A DNA stretch of 11,884 nucleotides. Origin: Rikenellaceae bacterium (GTDB lineage Bacteria > Bacteroidota > Bacteroidia > Bacteroidales > Rikenellaceae). The first letter of the stretch is position 1. Each line of letters begins with the position of its first letter. The DNA lies in the NCBI GenBank assembly GCA_020859745.1, contig JAJBVQ010000048.1:1-11884 (forward strand), read 5' to 3'. The notes below the pieces were generated by a model. It ran no database searches. It was given only the letters and a program-made list of their open reading frames with translations, and had not been told where the DNA came from. The position numbers and the translations under genes are program-made. Below are positions 1 to 6,877 of the stretch, piece after piece.

Positions 1-2371
1 CTTTCTGTTCTTGGCCGCGATACCGCACCGTCACGGTTTCAGGTGACTGTCCCGCCGGCATAAGCTTCGCTTCGCCCAAATTCCCGTCATTCCACTTCAG
101 ATCCACCGTATAACCGCCCCGCGCCCGCAAGCCTTTCACCTCGCCGTCCGGCCATGCCACAGGCAACGCCGGCAGCAGGTCGATCACCGGGGTGGAGGCC
201 GTTCCGGTCTGCGACTGGAGCAGCATCTCCGTCACTCCCGAAACATAACCCATATTCCCGTCCATCTGGTACGGCGGATGACCGCACAACAGGTTGGAGT
301 ACGAACCGCCGCCCGACGACATGAATATCCCGGTTGTTCCCGCCGGCCGCAGCACCCGGCGGCTCATTGCATAAGCATGGTTCCCGTCCAGCAGCCGCGC
401 CCAGAAGTTGATCTTCCACGCCAGCGACCAGCCGGTGCCGTCGTCACCCCGGTAAACCAAAGTCCGACGGGCCGCATCCGCCAGTTTCGGATCGGTCAGC
501 GGCGAGATCTGCCGCCCCGGATGCAAGGCGAACAGGTGCGAAACATGGCGGTGGTTGTCCTGCGGATCGTCCAAGTCCTCTTTCCACTCCTGCAACTGGC
601 CGTACTTGCCCACTTTCAACGGCGAGAGCCGCTCCCGCACCGATTTTACACTGTCGATAAACGCCCGGTCAGCGTCCGGCATCACCCGGTCGGCATCCAG
701 GATATTGGTCAGCAAATCCCAGACCACCTCCTGGTCCATCGTCGCCCCGGCCGAGATATTGCCGTGCTCCGGCGAATAGGATGGCGAGCTTACCAGCGTT
801 CCGTCCCGCGGATCGACCGTCAGGTAATCGAACCAGAACTGCGCCAGCTCCTTCATCACCGGATAGGCCACCGTCCGCAGGTAAGCCGAATCGGGATAAA
901 AAGCATATTGTTCCCACAGGTGCTGCGCCAGCCACGCCGCTGCATTCGGCGCATAACCCCAGTTGAACTCCCACCCCGGGGCCGTATAGCCCAGCGGATT
1001 GTTCATCGTATGCACGCTCCACCCGCGGGTATTGAAATACTCCTTCGCCGTTTTGCGGCCCGGCTCCCGCAGCGACAGGATATAGTCCACCAAAGGCCGG
1101 TTGACCTCCGGCATACCCGTCAGCGGGGCGGGCCAGTAGATCATCTGTTGGTTGATGTTCATGTGGTAGTCGCAGGCCCACGGCGGATTGGTCGAATGGT
1201 TCCACTTCCCCTGCAAGTTCGCCGGCATCGTCCCCGGCCGGGAGCTGGAGATCAGCAGGTAACGCCCCCACTGGAAAAACAACGCCTCCAAAGCCGGATC
1301 GTATGCCCCTTCGGCATATTGCCGCTGCCGCTCCGGCGTGGTCAGCGCGGCCTGCCTGTTAGTCCCCAGATCCAGCGAAACCCGGTTAAAAATCGACTGG
1401 TAATCCCGGATATGCTCCGCCTTCAGCGAATCATAAGTGATCCCGCCGAGCGAAGCCAACACCCGTTTGTTCAACGCCTTCGGATCGCCGCCGCGATAGG
1501 CCGGATAATCGTTCCTGTATTCCGTCCCTGCCGAAAGGTACACCTCTATATAATGCGCCCCCTCGACCCCGATAAAGACGGAACTTTTCGGCGACTTCAC
1601 GAACTTCCCGTCCGTGCGCACCGTCACCGCCGCCTCGAAACCCAACTTATTCCCCGCCAGGCGTCCGTCCAACACAATCGTATTATCGTCCATCTTCCGG
1701 AATTTCACATCCTGGTGCGGCGTGGTCAGCAGCACTTCATACCCCACCCCGCCACGGGCCGTATTGCTGTATCTCGCCGCCACGACCCGTTTCGGATACG
1801 ATGCGAAATACTCCGTCCGGTAATCGACGCCGCCCTGCGAATAGGAAACCGTCCCCACCGCGTCGGCAATATCCAGTTCCCGCTTATAATCCGTATAAGC
1901 GCTGCGATCCACCGCCCCCGGCAGCGTGCGCACGATAATATCGCCGAACGTCTGCTGCGCCCCGTAATCTCCGAATTCCGGCCCTCCGGGCGCAACCTTG
2001 CTTCGATCTATCCGCCCTGTCAACTCCTTGTTGGCCAAAGCGTATGCCTCTGCCACCCGGCCCGAATCGAGCAAAGCCCGCACCGGAGCCAGATATTTCC
2101 ACGCCCCAGCCCGGTTTCCCCCGTCATTCGTCTTCGATCCCGTCACCGGGCCGCCCTCCCAGAGGCTCTCCTCCGTAAACTGGATCGTATCGGCCATCAT
2201 CGTCCCATAGAACATCGCCCCCATATAGCCGTTCCCGACCGGGAGCGCCTCCGTCATCCAGTCCCGCGCCGGTTTGTCGTAAGTCAGCTTCAGCGGCCCG
2301 GCCGCACCGGCAGAAGCGACAGTTACCGCTGCCATCGCCGCGGCAGACAGGATCGATCTCATTTTTCCCAT
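1..2371 (-). CDS. GH95 alpha-L-fucosidase, secreted (C-terminus cut by window edge)
   Basis: Retaining no frameshift or stop, 790 codons read from the ATG at 2371 down to the left edge. The product is a glycoside hydrolase family 95 enzyme, which hydrolyses terminal alpha-L-fucose (typically alpha-1,2) by inversion. Residues 1-24 are a Sec signal peptide (basic start, Ala/Val-rich core, no lipobox), so it should act in the periplasm. Family hallmarks occur in order: PANLQGKWN; NPPWACDYHMNINQQM with H403, N405 and N407; SPSYSPEHG with E535; HRHVSHLFALHPG; GDDGTGWSLAWKINFW; and GHPPYQMDGNMG with D704. By family knowledge the two Asn activate the base Asp, and E535 is the likely general acid. 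His403 is the residue linked to fucose rather than L-galactose specificity. GH95 proteins are usually about 750-830 residues, so only a short tail is missing. The start lies 5 nt after the truA stop, suggesting co-transcription; a second ATG at 2362 is possible. No SusC/SusD pair is visible, so no polysaccharide-utilisation locus can be claimed. Confidence 0.93.
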   Translation of the reverse strand, partial: MGKMRSILSAAAMAAVTVASAGAAGPLKLTYDKPARDWMTEALPVGNGYMGAMFYGTMMADTIQFTEESLWEGGPVTGSKTNDGGNRAGAWKYLAPVRALLDSGRVAEAYALANKELTGRIDRSKVAPGGPEFGDYGAQQTFGDIIVRTLPGAVDRSAYTDYKRELDIADAVGTVSYSQGGVDYRTEYFASYPKRVVAARYSNTARGGVGYEVLLTTPHQDVKFRKMDDNTIVLDGRLAGNKLGFEAAVTVRTDGKFVKSPKSSVFIGVEGAHYIEVYLSAGTEYRNDYPAYRGGDPKALNKRVLASLGGITYDSLKAEHIRDYQSIFNRVSLDLGTNRQAALTTPERQRQYAEGAYDPALEALFFQWGRYLLISSSRPGTMPANLQGKWNHSTNPPWACDYHMNINQQMIYWPAPLTGMPEVNRPLVDYILSLREPGRKTAKEYFNTRGWSVHTMNNPLGYTAPGWEFNWGYAPNAAAWLAQHLWEQYAFYPDSAYLRTVAYPVMKELAQFWFDYLTVDPRDGTLVSSPSYSPEHGNISAGATMDQEVVWDLLTNILDADRVMPDADRAFIDSVKSVRERLSPLKVGKYGQLQEWKEDLDDPQDNHRHVSHLFALHPGRQISPLTDPKLADAARRTLVYRGDDGTGWSLAWKINFWARLLDGNHAYAMSRRVLRPAGTTGIFMSSGGGSYSNLLCGHPPYQMDGNMGYVSGVTEMLLQSQTGTASTPVIDLLPALPVAWPDGEVKGLRARGGYTVDLKWNDGNLGEAKLMPAGQSPETVTVRYRGQEQK

Positions 2372-2376
2372 GCATC

Positions 2377-3114
2377 TCAATATTGTACGTCCGTTAAAAA
2401 CAATCCGTGCGCCGGGGCCTGTGCGCTTGCCTCCGCCCGGGCCTTGCTCTCGATGATGGCGCAGAACTGCGCCGGGGTCATCTTTCCCCGCCCCACATCG
2501 ACCAGCGTGCCGACCACCGCCCGAACCATGCCCCGAAGAAAACGGTCTGCGGCGATGGTAAAGACCAACTTCGTTCCTTCGGCCTGCCAGTTGGCGCCGA
2601 AAATCGTGCAGCGGTTGGTTTTCGTGTCCGAATGCAGTTTGGCGAACGAGGTGAAATCCTCGTAGCGCATCAGCGATACCGCCGCCGTCTGCATGGCGTC
2701 CACGTCCAGCGGCTGGGTGATCTGCCATGCCGTACCCGTTGCGAACGGGTCTTTCACCGTGGTGATGTAATATTTGTATTCCCGCCGCCGGGCATCGAAC
2801 CGGGCATGCTTGTCGTCCGGCACGGCATACACTTTTTTCACGGCGATGTCCTTGGGCAGGATGCAGTTCAAATGATAGACGAATTCGGGATCGGACACCT
2901 TGTCGTCTCCCGCCTCCGTGTCGAAGTGGGCCACGGCGAAAGCCGCATGCACCCCCGTGTCGGTCCGTCCCGCCCCCACGATCTCGTGCGGCGCACCGAG
3001 CAGCATGGAAATCCCCTTTTCCAGCATCTCCTGCACCGAAGGTGCGTTCGGCTGCCGCTGCCAGCCGTTGTAACCCGCTCCGTTATAGGACAATTCGATA
3101 AAATACCTGGCCAT
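2377..3114 (-). CDS. truA: tRNA pseudouridine(38-40) synthase TruA
   Basis: TruA converts uridines 38-40 of the tRNA anticodon arm to pseudouridine in the cytoplasm. The 245-residue length is normal for the family. The N-terminus reads YFIELSYNGAGYNGWQRQP, followed by the catalytic signature GAGRTDTGVHA with the nucleophile Asp52. The second half carries FLRGMVRAVVGTLVDVGRGK (181-200 region), typical of TruA, and a C-terminal HGLFLTDVQY similar to the family's G-L-x-L-x-x-V ending. The ATG at 3114 matches the conserved N-terminus. It is divergent from the exported-protein gene at 3202, and the GH95 gene follows 5 nt after its stop, so both probably share a transcript. No alternative assignment is likely. 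Confidence 0.95.
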   Translation of the reverse strand: MARYFIELSYNGAGYNGWQRQPNAPSVQEMLEKGISMLLGAPHEIVGAGRTDTGVHAAFAVAHFDTEAGDDKVSDPEFVYHLNCILPKDIAVKKVYAVPDDKHARFDARRREYKYYITTVKDPFATGTAWQITQPLDVDAMQTAAVSLMRYEDFTSFAKLHSDTKTNRCTIFGANWQAEGTKLVFTIAADRFLRGMVRAVVGTLVDVGRGKMTPAQFCAIIESKARAEASAQAPAHGLFLTDVQY

Positions 3115-3132
3115 CGATGCTTAAAACGTCTC

Positions 3133-3165
3133 TTTGGTAAAGGTTGCAATATAGCGATAAAAAAG
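3133..3165 (+). promoter_or_regulatory. Weak candidate Bacteroidota promoter for the gene at 3202
   Basis: In the 87-nt divergent gap between truA and the exported-protein gene, a TTTG (3133-3136) is followed 21 nt later by TAAAAAAG (3158-3165). This matches the -33 element fully but keeps only TA and the final G of the -7 element TAnnTTTG. On the opposite strand, TATATTGC (complement of 3146-3153) is an equally weak -7 candidate for truA and has no TTTG at the right distance. A promoter must lie in this gap for each gene unless they are read through, but the exact boxes are uncertain. Confidence 0.3.
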
Positions 3166-3201
3166 ATAATTTTACTGGATATCACCCCTAAAAACACCTG
3201 A

Positions 3202-3828
3202 ATGAAACGTCTGATTACCGTCCTTACCGCTCTTTTCGGCATCGGTTTCCTCTCGGCTGAAGAGTCGCCGGACAGCCTCATGCAACGGATGCTCCGGCAC
3301 TTACAGGAGCCGCACAGCTACGAGATCATGCTGGACAAACGCGACAACCAAACCCCCGAAATACGCATGGAGATCACCAAAAACAACCCGCGGTTTCATG
3401 CCCGGGTATATCGCAACAACACGCTGGCCGGGGAGGAGATTTTTGACGGAACGTCGCGCTATGCCATTACCCCGTCGGACTCTTCCGTCATCTGCACCGA
3501 CAAGCTGGCTCCCGGTGATGCAAATCTGTACCTGCTCGACCTGGAGGACCTCGGGCTCGCTTATGTGGATGTGACGGACGAGGCGGCGAAAAGCAGCGGT
3601 CTCCGCCGGATCGGTGCTTATCCGGCCGACGACCCGACCGGGGCGGAACAGCCGCTCATTGTATACAGCATCGATCCGGCCGGCCCGGTTCCCGTTTCCC
3701 TGTGGTGGAGCGCGGAGGGACGGAACGATCTGTTCCGCAATTTCAAATTCGGGATCGCCCCCGCCGGTTCCGAATTCACCCTCGACCGCGACGCGACAAA
3801 AGGTTACACCGTCCACGATTACCGCTAA
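3202..3828 (+). CDS. Exported protein, possibly LolA-fold lipoprotein carrier-like
   Basis: This 208-residue protein starts MKRLITVLTALFGIGFLSA, a clear Sec signal peptide with likely cleavage after residue 19 and no lipobox cysteine, so it is probably periplasmic. The mature part begins with a helical stretch (SPDSLMQRMLRHLQEPHSY) and then alternating beta-like segments, including RFHARVYRNN and AGEEIFDGTSRYAITPSDS. This layout, the length of about 210 and the 'dG-x-x-x-Y' segment resemble LolA-like proteins, which ferry lipoproteins across the periplasm. The resemblance is in pattern only and no diagnostic residue proves it. The gene stands alone: divergent from truA and separated by 36 nt from the rplM promoter, so it is not obviously part of either operon. 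If not LolA-like, it should be called a hypothetical exported protein. Confidence 0.6.
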   Translation: MKRLITVLTALFGIGFLSAEESPDSLMQRMLRHLQEPHSYEIMLDKRDNQTPEIRMEITKNNPRFHARVYRNNTLAGEEIFDGTSRYAITPSDSSVICTDKLAPGDANLYLLDLEDLGLAYVDVTDEAAKSSGLRRIGAYPADDPTGAEQPLIVYSIDPAGPVPVSLWWSAEGRNDLFRNFKFGIAPAGSEFTLDRDATKGYTVHDYR

Positions 3829-3863
3829 AAACAGGAAGAACGAGTCCGAGTACGGCGAAAAAG

Positions 3864-3894
3864 TTTGTTTTTCACGTGAAAATGCTTACCTTTG
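3864..3894 (+). promoter_or_regulatory. Bacteroidota sigma-ABfr promoter of rplM-rpsI-rpsB-tsf
   Basis: TTTG at 3864-3867, a 19-nt spacer, then TACCTTTG at 3887-3894 fit the Bacteroidota housekeeping consensus TTTG-N19-21-TAnnTTTG at every fixed position. Transcription should begin near 3900, giving a leader of about 60 nt before the chosen rplM start. It is the only strong promoter I can find before tsf ends, so it probably drives all four translation genes. Confidence 0.88.
3869..3882. promoter_or_regulatory. Perfect 14-bp palindrome in the promoter spacer (candidate operator)
   Basis: TTTTCACGTGAAAA is an exact inverted repeat centred at 3875/3876 and lies wholly between the -33 and -7 elements of the rplM promoter. 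A protein dimer bound here would directly occlude the polymerase. No regulator is recognised. The palindrome is directly seen; the operator role is inference. Confidence 0.4.
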
Positions 3895-3960
3895 CACGCC
3901 CCATAAAGTATGGGAATGGGTCACAACAAACACAGTATTAACTCACAAACACGTAGAAAA

Positions 3961-4416
3961 GTGGAGTCATTAAGCTACAAAACTATCTCTGTCAACGCCG
4001 GTACCGCCAATAAAGAGTGGTACATCATCGACGCGACGGATGCAGTGCTGGGGCGGCTCGCATCGCAGGTGGCCAAGATCCTGCGCGGCAAGAACAAGCC
4101 CAGCTACACTCCCCACGTCGACTGCGGTGACAACGTTATCGTCATCAATGCCGACAAGGTGAGACTCACGGGGAAGAAGATGACCGACAAGGTCTATACG
4201 CGCCACACGGGCTATCCGGGCGGCCAGCGTTTCGCCACCCCGGCCGATTACCTGGCTAAAAAGCCGACCTTCGTAATCGAAAAAGCAGTCAAAGGGATGC
4301 TGCCCAAGAACCGCCTGGGAGCGGCTATCTTCGGCAACCTGAAAGTCTATGCCGGCGCAGAGCACCCGCATACGGCCCAGAGCCCCAAAACCATCAAATT
4401 AAACGATCTTAAATAA
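3961..4416 (+). CDS. rplM: 50S ribosomal protein L13
   Basis: L13 is an early assembly protein of the large ribosomal subunit and binds 23S rRNA. The product is 151 residues from the GTG at 3961. Family signatures include LGRLASQVAKILRGK, PHVDCGDNVIVINADKV, GYPGGQR, KGMLPKNRLG and KVYAGAEHPH. I chose the GTG because its reading (M)ESLSYKTIS lines up with the usual Bacteroidota L13 start (M-[DE]-x-LSYKTIS). The frame stays open upstream to ATGs at 3910 and 3916, which would add 15-17 residues and leave almost no leader after the predicted transcription start. The sequence before the GTG is A-rich and has no Shine-Dalgarno. Its stop overlaps the rpsI start by one base (TAATG), so translation is probably coupled. 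Confidence 0.95.
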   Translation: MESLSYKTISVNAGTANKEWYIIDATDAVLGRLASQVAKILRGKNKPSYTPHVDCGDNVIVINADKVRLTGKKMTDKVYTRHTGYPGGQRFATPADYLAKKPTFVIEKAVKGMLPKNRLGAAIFGNLKVYAGAEHPHTAQSPKTIKLNDLK

Positions 4417-4811
4417 TGAGTCAAGAAGTTGTAAACGCCGTAGGCCGCAGAAAATCAGCCGTTGCACGCGTATACCTCACCGCAGGTGGCAGTGGCAACA
4501 TCACGATCAACGACCGCCCGCTCGAAACCTACTTCCCGCTGGAGATCTTCCAATATGTCGTTAAACAGCCGTTGCTGGTGACCAACCTCACCGAAGGCGT
4601 CGACATCAAGATCAACCTCACGGGCGGTGGCGTCAAAGGGCAGGCGGAAGCTGCACGCCTCGGGATTTCACGCTGCCTGATCGAAATGGACGCGGAACTT
4701 CGCCCCGAACTGAAAAAGAACGGCTTCCTTACCCGCGACGCTCGCGTCGTGGAACGTAAGAAACCGGGCCAGCCGGGCGCACGCAAACGCTTCCAGTTCA
4801 GCAAACGTTAA
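4416..4811 (+). CDS. rpsI: 30S ribosomal protein S9
   Basis: S9 is a small-subunit head protein whose C-terminal tail reaches the P-site tRNA. The product has 131 residues, normal for the family. It shows the N-terminal GRRKSAVARVYL, the central TGGGVKGQAEAARLGISR, LTRDARVVERKKPG, and the conserved basic end ARKRFQFSKR, whose final Arg is the tRNA-contacting residue. The ATG shares its A with the last base of the rplM stop, an arrangement that usually gives 1:1 coupled synthesis of L13 and S9. A 215-nt foldable spacer with no terminator-like U-tract follows before rpsB, so read-through is expected. Confidence 0.97.
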   Translation: MSQEVVNAVGRRKSAVARVYLTAGGSGNITINDRPLETYFPLEIFQYVVKQPLLVTNLTEGVDIKINLTGGGVKGQAEAARLGISRCLIEMDAELRPELKKNGFLTRDARVVERKKPGQPGARKRFQFSKR

Positions 4812-4815
4812 TCCC

Positions 4816-4988
4816 GTTTCGCGACCTGCGCAATACCATCATTGCACGGCTTATGTTACCGGCCACACTGTCGGCCCAAACGAACGCAGACTACCCATAC
4901 AGTACTACCGCTTCGTTGCATAAGACGCGGGAAACCCGGACGGACTGCCGCCCCTTGCGGGACGCAAGCACGGCACTACCTTACGGGT
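4816..4988 (+). ncRNA. Candidate structured 5' leader of rpsB (three-way junction plus hairpins)
   Basis: The 215-nt gap between rpsI and rpsB has no convincing gene but folds well by eye. A closing helix pairs 4816-4823 with 4926-4935 (8 bp, two bulged G). It encloses a hairpin at 4826-4849 (GCAAT/ATTGC plus three more pairs, 6-nt loop) and directly next to it a helix CTTATG 4850-4855 with CATAAG 4919-4924. Inside that lie GGCC 4861-4864/4873-4876 and AACGAA 4879-4884/TTCGTT 4912-4917. Downstream is a hairpin with CTTGCG/CGCAAG (4954-4968, loop GGA) on a TGCCG/CGGCA base (4946-4975), enclosed by ACCCG/CGGGT (4934-4938/4984-4988). The last helix shares two bases with the closing helix. The region then turns A-rich up to the rpsB ATG. 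Position suggests autoregulation by S2, but this is inference and I do not recognise a named RNA family. Confidence 0.45.
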
Positions 4989-5026
4989 GACGAAAGAGTT
5001 AAAACAGATTTTAAAAAATCGAAAAA

Positions 5027-5878
5027 ATGCCAAGAACAGATTTCAATCAACTTTTAGAGGCTGGCGTACACTTCGGACACCTCAAACGGAAGTGGAACCC
5101 CAAAATGGCACCGTACATCTTCATGGAGAAGAACGGGATCCACATCATCGACCTCCACAAAACCGTGGTGAAACTCGACGAAGCCGCCGCCGCACTCAAA
5201 CAGATAGCCAAATCGGGACGCAAAGTCCTGTTCGTCGCCACCAAGAAACAGGCTAAGGAGATCGTCTCCGAAAAAGTAGCCGGCGTGGCGATGCCGTACG
5301 TGACCGAACGTTGGCCCGGCGGTATGCTGACCAACTTCCCCACCATCCGCAAAGCGGTGAAGAAGATGGCCACCATCGACAAACTCAACAGCGACGGCAC
5401 CTACGACAATTTCAGCAAACGCGAAAAGTTGCAGATCTCGCGCCAGCGGGCCAAACTCGAAAAGAACCTCGGTTCGATCGCAGACCTTACCCGTCTGCCG
5501 GCAGCGTTGTTCGTGATCGACGTACAGAAAGAAGCCAATGCCGTGAAAGAGGCCAAACGCCTCAATATTCCGGTATTCGCCATGGTTGATACTTGTTGTG
5601 ACCCCACCAATATCGACTACGTGATCCCGGCGAACGACGACGCTACCAAATCGATCGCAGTCATCCTTGACACCGTTACCGCGGCTATCCAGGAAGGTCT
5701 GGCCGAGCGTAAGGTAGAGAAGGAGAAAGAAGCGGCCGAAGCCCCGAAAGCGGCAACCGCTGCCAAGAAGGAAGGCCGTCCGCGGACTCGCAAAGCCGCC
5801 GAAGGCGAAGCGGAAACCGAGGCTGTCGCTGAAGCTGAAACCGAAGCGGAAGCAGTTCTCGAAAACGCAGCTGAATAA
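5027..5878 (+). CDS. rpsB: 30S ribosomal protein S2
   Basis: S2 is a late-assembling small-subunit protein that helps dock S1 and mRNA. The 283-residue product carries the family signatures GVHFGHLKRKWNPKM (near 12-26), GIHIIDLHKT, ERWPGGMLTNFPTIRK, and FAMVDTCCDPTNIDYVIPANDD. The usual S2 core ends near residue 230. After it comes a charged tail of about 50 residues, rich in Ala, Glu and Lys, with repeated EAE/TEA units. Such tails are common in S2 from this phylum and are probably disordered. The ATG at 5027 gives the conserved (M)PRTDFNQLLEAGVHFGH start. Upstream is an A-rich stretch with no Shine-Dalgarno, as expected for Bacteroidota. No separate promoter was found, so it probably depends on the rplM promoter and on the leader described above. 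Confidence 0.97.
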   Translation: MPRTDFNQLLEAGVHFGHLKRKWNPKMAPYIFMEKNGIHIIDLHKTVVKLDEAAAALKQIAKSGRKVLFVATKKQAKEIVSEKVAGVAMPYVTERWPGGMLTNFPTIRKAVKKMATIDKLNSDGTYDNFSKREKLQISRQRAKLEKNLGSIADLTRLPAALFVIDVQKEANAVKEAKRLNIPVFAMVDTCCDPTNIDYVIPANDDATKSIAVILDTVTAAIQEGLAERKVEKEKEAAEAPKAATAAKKEGRPRTRKAAEGEAETEAVAEAETEAEAVLENAAE

Positions 5879-5957
5879 GCGGACTTCATCGTAAATATGA
5901 CAGCGTAAGCGTGCCGGGAGTCCGTTGAAACATACTAAACTCGCGGCACGTTACGTT
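5879..5957 (+). promoter_or_regulatory. Candidate pseudoknot / attenuator between rpsB and tsf
   Basis: A long stem pairs 5904-5916 with 5944-5955 (12 bp, one bulged G at 5909, extendable by a G-U and an A-U pair) and is followed by TTTTT at 5956-5960, which makes it terminator-like. A second stem pairs GCGGACT 5879-5885 with AGTCCGT 5919-5925 (seven pairs including one G-U). Its right arm sits in the loop of the first stem, so both together form an H-type pseudoknot. The connecting loops of 18 nt each seem long enough to span the stems. Alternatively the two stems may exclude each other. A role in setting EF-Ts output relative to S2 is inferred; the pairing is directly seen. Confidence 0.55.
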
Positions 5958-5977
5958 TTTAACCAAATAACCTTTAG

Positions 5978-5983
5978 AAAGGA
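5978..5983 (+). promoter_or_regulatory. Shine-Dalgarno-like site of tsf
   Basis: AAAGGA lies 7 nt before the ATG at 5991, an exception among the A-rich starts of its neighbours. It supports 5991 over the upstream in-frame TTG at 5925. It overlaps a small self-complementary stretch (CCTTT/AAAGG, 5971-5982), which could partly mask it. Confidence 0.55.
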
Positions 5984-5990
5984 ACAACCC

Positions 5991-6815
5991 ATGGAAATCA
6001 AAGCCGCAGACGTAGCTAAATTACGTAAAATGACCGGCGCAGGCATGATGGACTGCAAAAAAGCGCTCGTGGAAGCCAACGGCGACTTCGACCGCGCACA
6101 GGACATCATCCGCGAAAAAGGTAAACTCGTCGCCAGCAAGCGCGCCGACCGCGAAGCTACCGAAGGTGTGGTTGCCGCCCGCCTGACCGACGGCAACAAA
6201 AAAGCATATATGATCTGCCTGGCCTGCGAAACCGACTTCGTAGCCAAGAACGAAGAGTTCGTCAAGACCGTGAACGAGATGCTCGATATCGCCATCAAGA
6301 ACGACGTGGCCGACCTCGACGCGCTCAAGGCCCTGAAAGTCGGCAACCAGACCGTTGAGGAGATGGTGACCGAAAAATCGGGCCAGACCGGCGAAAAGAT
6401 CGAAATCGCATACTATGCCAAGATCGAAGCTCCGATGTGCTCCAGCTACGTTCACATGAACAACAAGCTGGGTACCCTGATCGGCTTCAATGCCGAGATT
6501 CCGGCCGATGTGGCCCACGACGTGGCCATGCAGGCTGCCGCCATGGCACCGATCTCGATCAGCAAGGAAGACTGCCCGGCAGATGTACTGGAAAAAGAAC
6601 GCGAAATCGGCCGCGAACAGGCTCGCCTCGAAGGCAAACCGGAAGCTATGCTGGACAAGATCGCGGAAGGCAAGGTCAACAAATTCCTCAAGGAATCGAC
6701 CCTGCTGAACCAGGCACTGGTGAAGGACAACAAGCTGACTGTGGCCCAGTTCATTCACAACGCCAACGCGGATGCGACCGTTGTCGCTTACAAACGCTTC
6801 TCGCTGAACGACTAA
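5991..6815 (+). CDS. tsf: Elongation factor Ts
   Basis: EF-Ts exchanges GDP for GTP on EF-Tu in the cytoplasm. The 274-residue product starts with a UBA-like domain, MEIKAADVAKLRKMTGAGMM, continuing DCKKAL (to residue 26). The exchange motif TDFVAKN follows at 81-87, whose Asp-Phe pair inserts into EF-Tu. Later segments such as ETDFVAKNEEF, AMQAAAMAP and IGREQARLEGKPE are typical of the family. Its length is close to the E. coli protein and shorter than some Bacteroides versions. I chose ATG 5991 because it begins exactly at the conserved N-terminus and has AAAGGA in front; the frame is open up to a TTG at 5925, but that lies inside the spacer RNA stem region. A strong terminator follows 27 nt after the stop, ending the translation operon. 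Confidence 0.97.
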   Translation: MEIKAADVAKLRKMTGAGMMDCKKALVEANGDFDRAQDIIREKGKLVASKRADREATEGVVAARLTDGNKKAYMICLACETDFVAKNEEFVKTVNEMLDIAIKNDVADLDALKALKVGNQTVEEMVTEKSGQTGEKIEIAYYAKIEAPMCSSYVHMNNKLGTLIGFNAEIPADVAHDVAMQAAAMAPISISKEDCPADVLEKEREIGREQARLEGKPEAMLDKIAEGKVNKFLKESTLLNQALVKDNKLTVAQFIHNANADATVVAYKRFSLND

Positions 6816-6842
6816 TCCGTTCGGAATATAATCGTCCTACCC

Positions 6843-6877
6843 AGCCTTTCTTTCCTTCGGGAAGGAAAGGCTTTTTT
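6843..6877 (+). terminator. Rho-independent terminator after tsf
   Basis: A 13-bp stem (6843-6855 with 6860-6872, one T-G wobble) is capped by a TTCG tetraloop closed by C-G, the extra-stable cUUCGg type. It runs into six T (6872-6877). This should end the rplM-rpsI-rpsB-tsf transcript efficiently. Confidence 0.95.

Noticed and set aside
278..2665. A 795-codon open frame on the plus strand.
   Set aside because: It is antisense to the GH95 gene and part of truA, is rich in Arg/Pro/His, and shows no family motif. The minus strand carries complete family signatures over the same bases. Long antisense frames are common at this GC content.
4842..5057. A small open frame in the rpsI-rpsB gap.
   Set aside because: Its composition (Cys, His, Arg, Thr rich) lacks any motif, it runs into rpsB in the wrong frame, and the same bases are better explained as structured RNA.
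5700..5875. Repeat-like Ala/Glu codons at the end of rpsB, considered as a tandem repeat or insertion.
   Set aside because: The units are irregular and fit an ordinary charged, disordered S2 tail of this phylum.
5971..5982. CCTTT/AAAGG self-complementary stretch at the tsf ribosome site, considered as a riboswitch-like mask.
   Set aside because: The loop would be only 2-4 nt and the stem 4-5 weak pairs; it may be chance. It is mentioned only with the ribosome site.
5925..5990. A longer EF-Ts starting at TTG 5925.
   Set aside because: The added residues do not belong to the EF-Ts N-terminus, and the ATG at 5991 has both an AAAGGA site and the conserved start.
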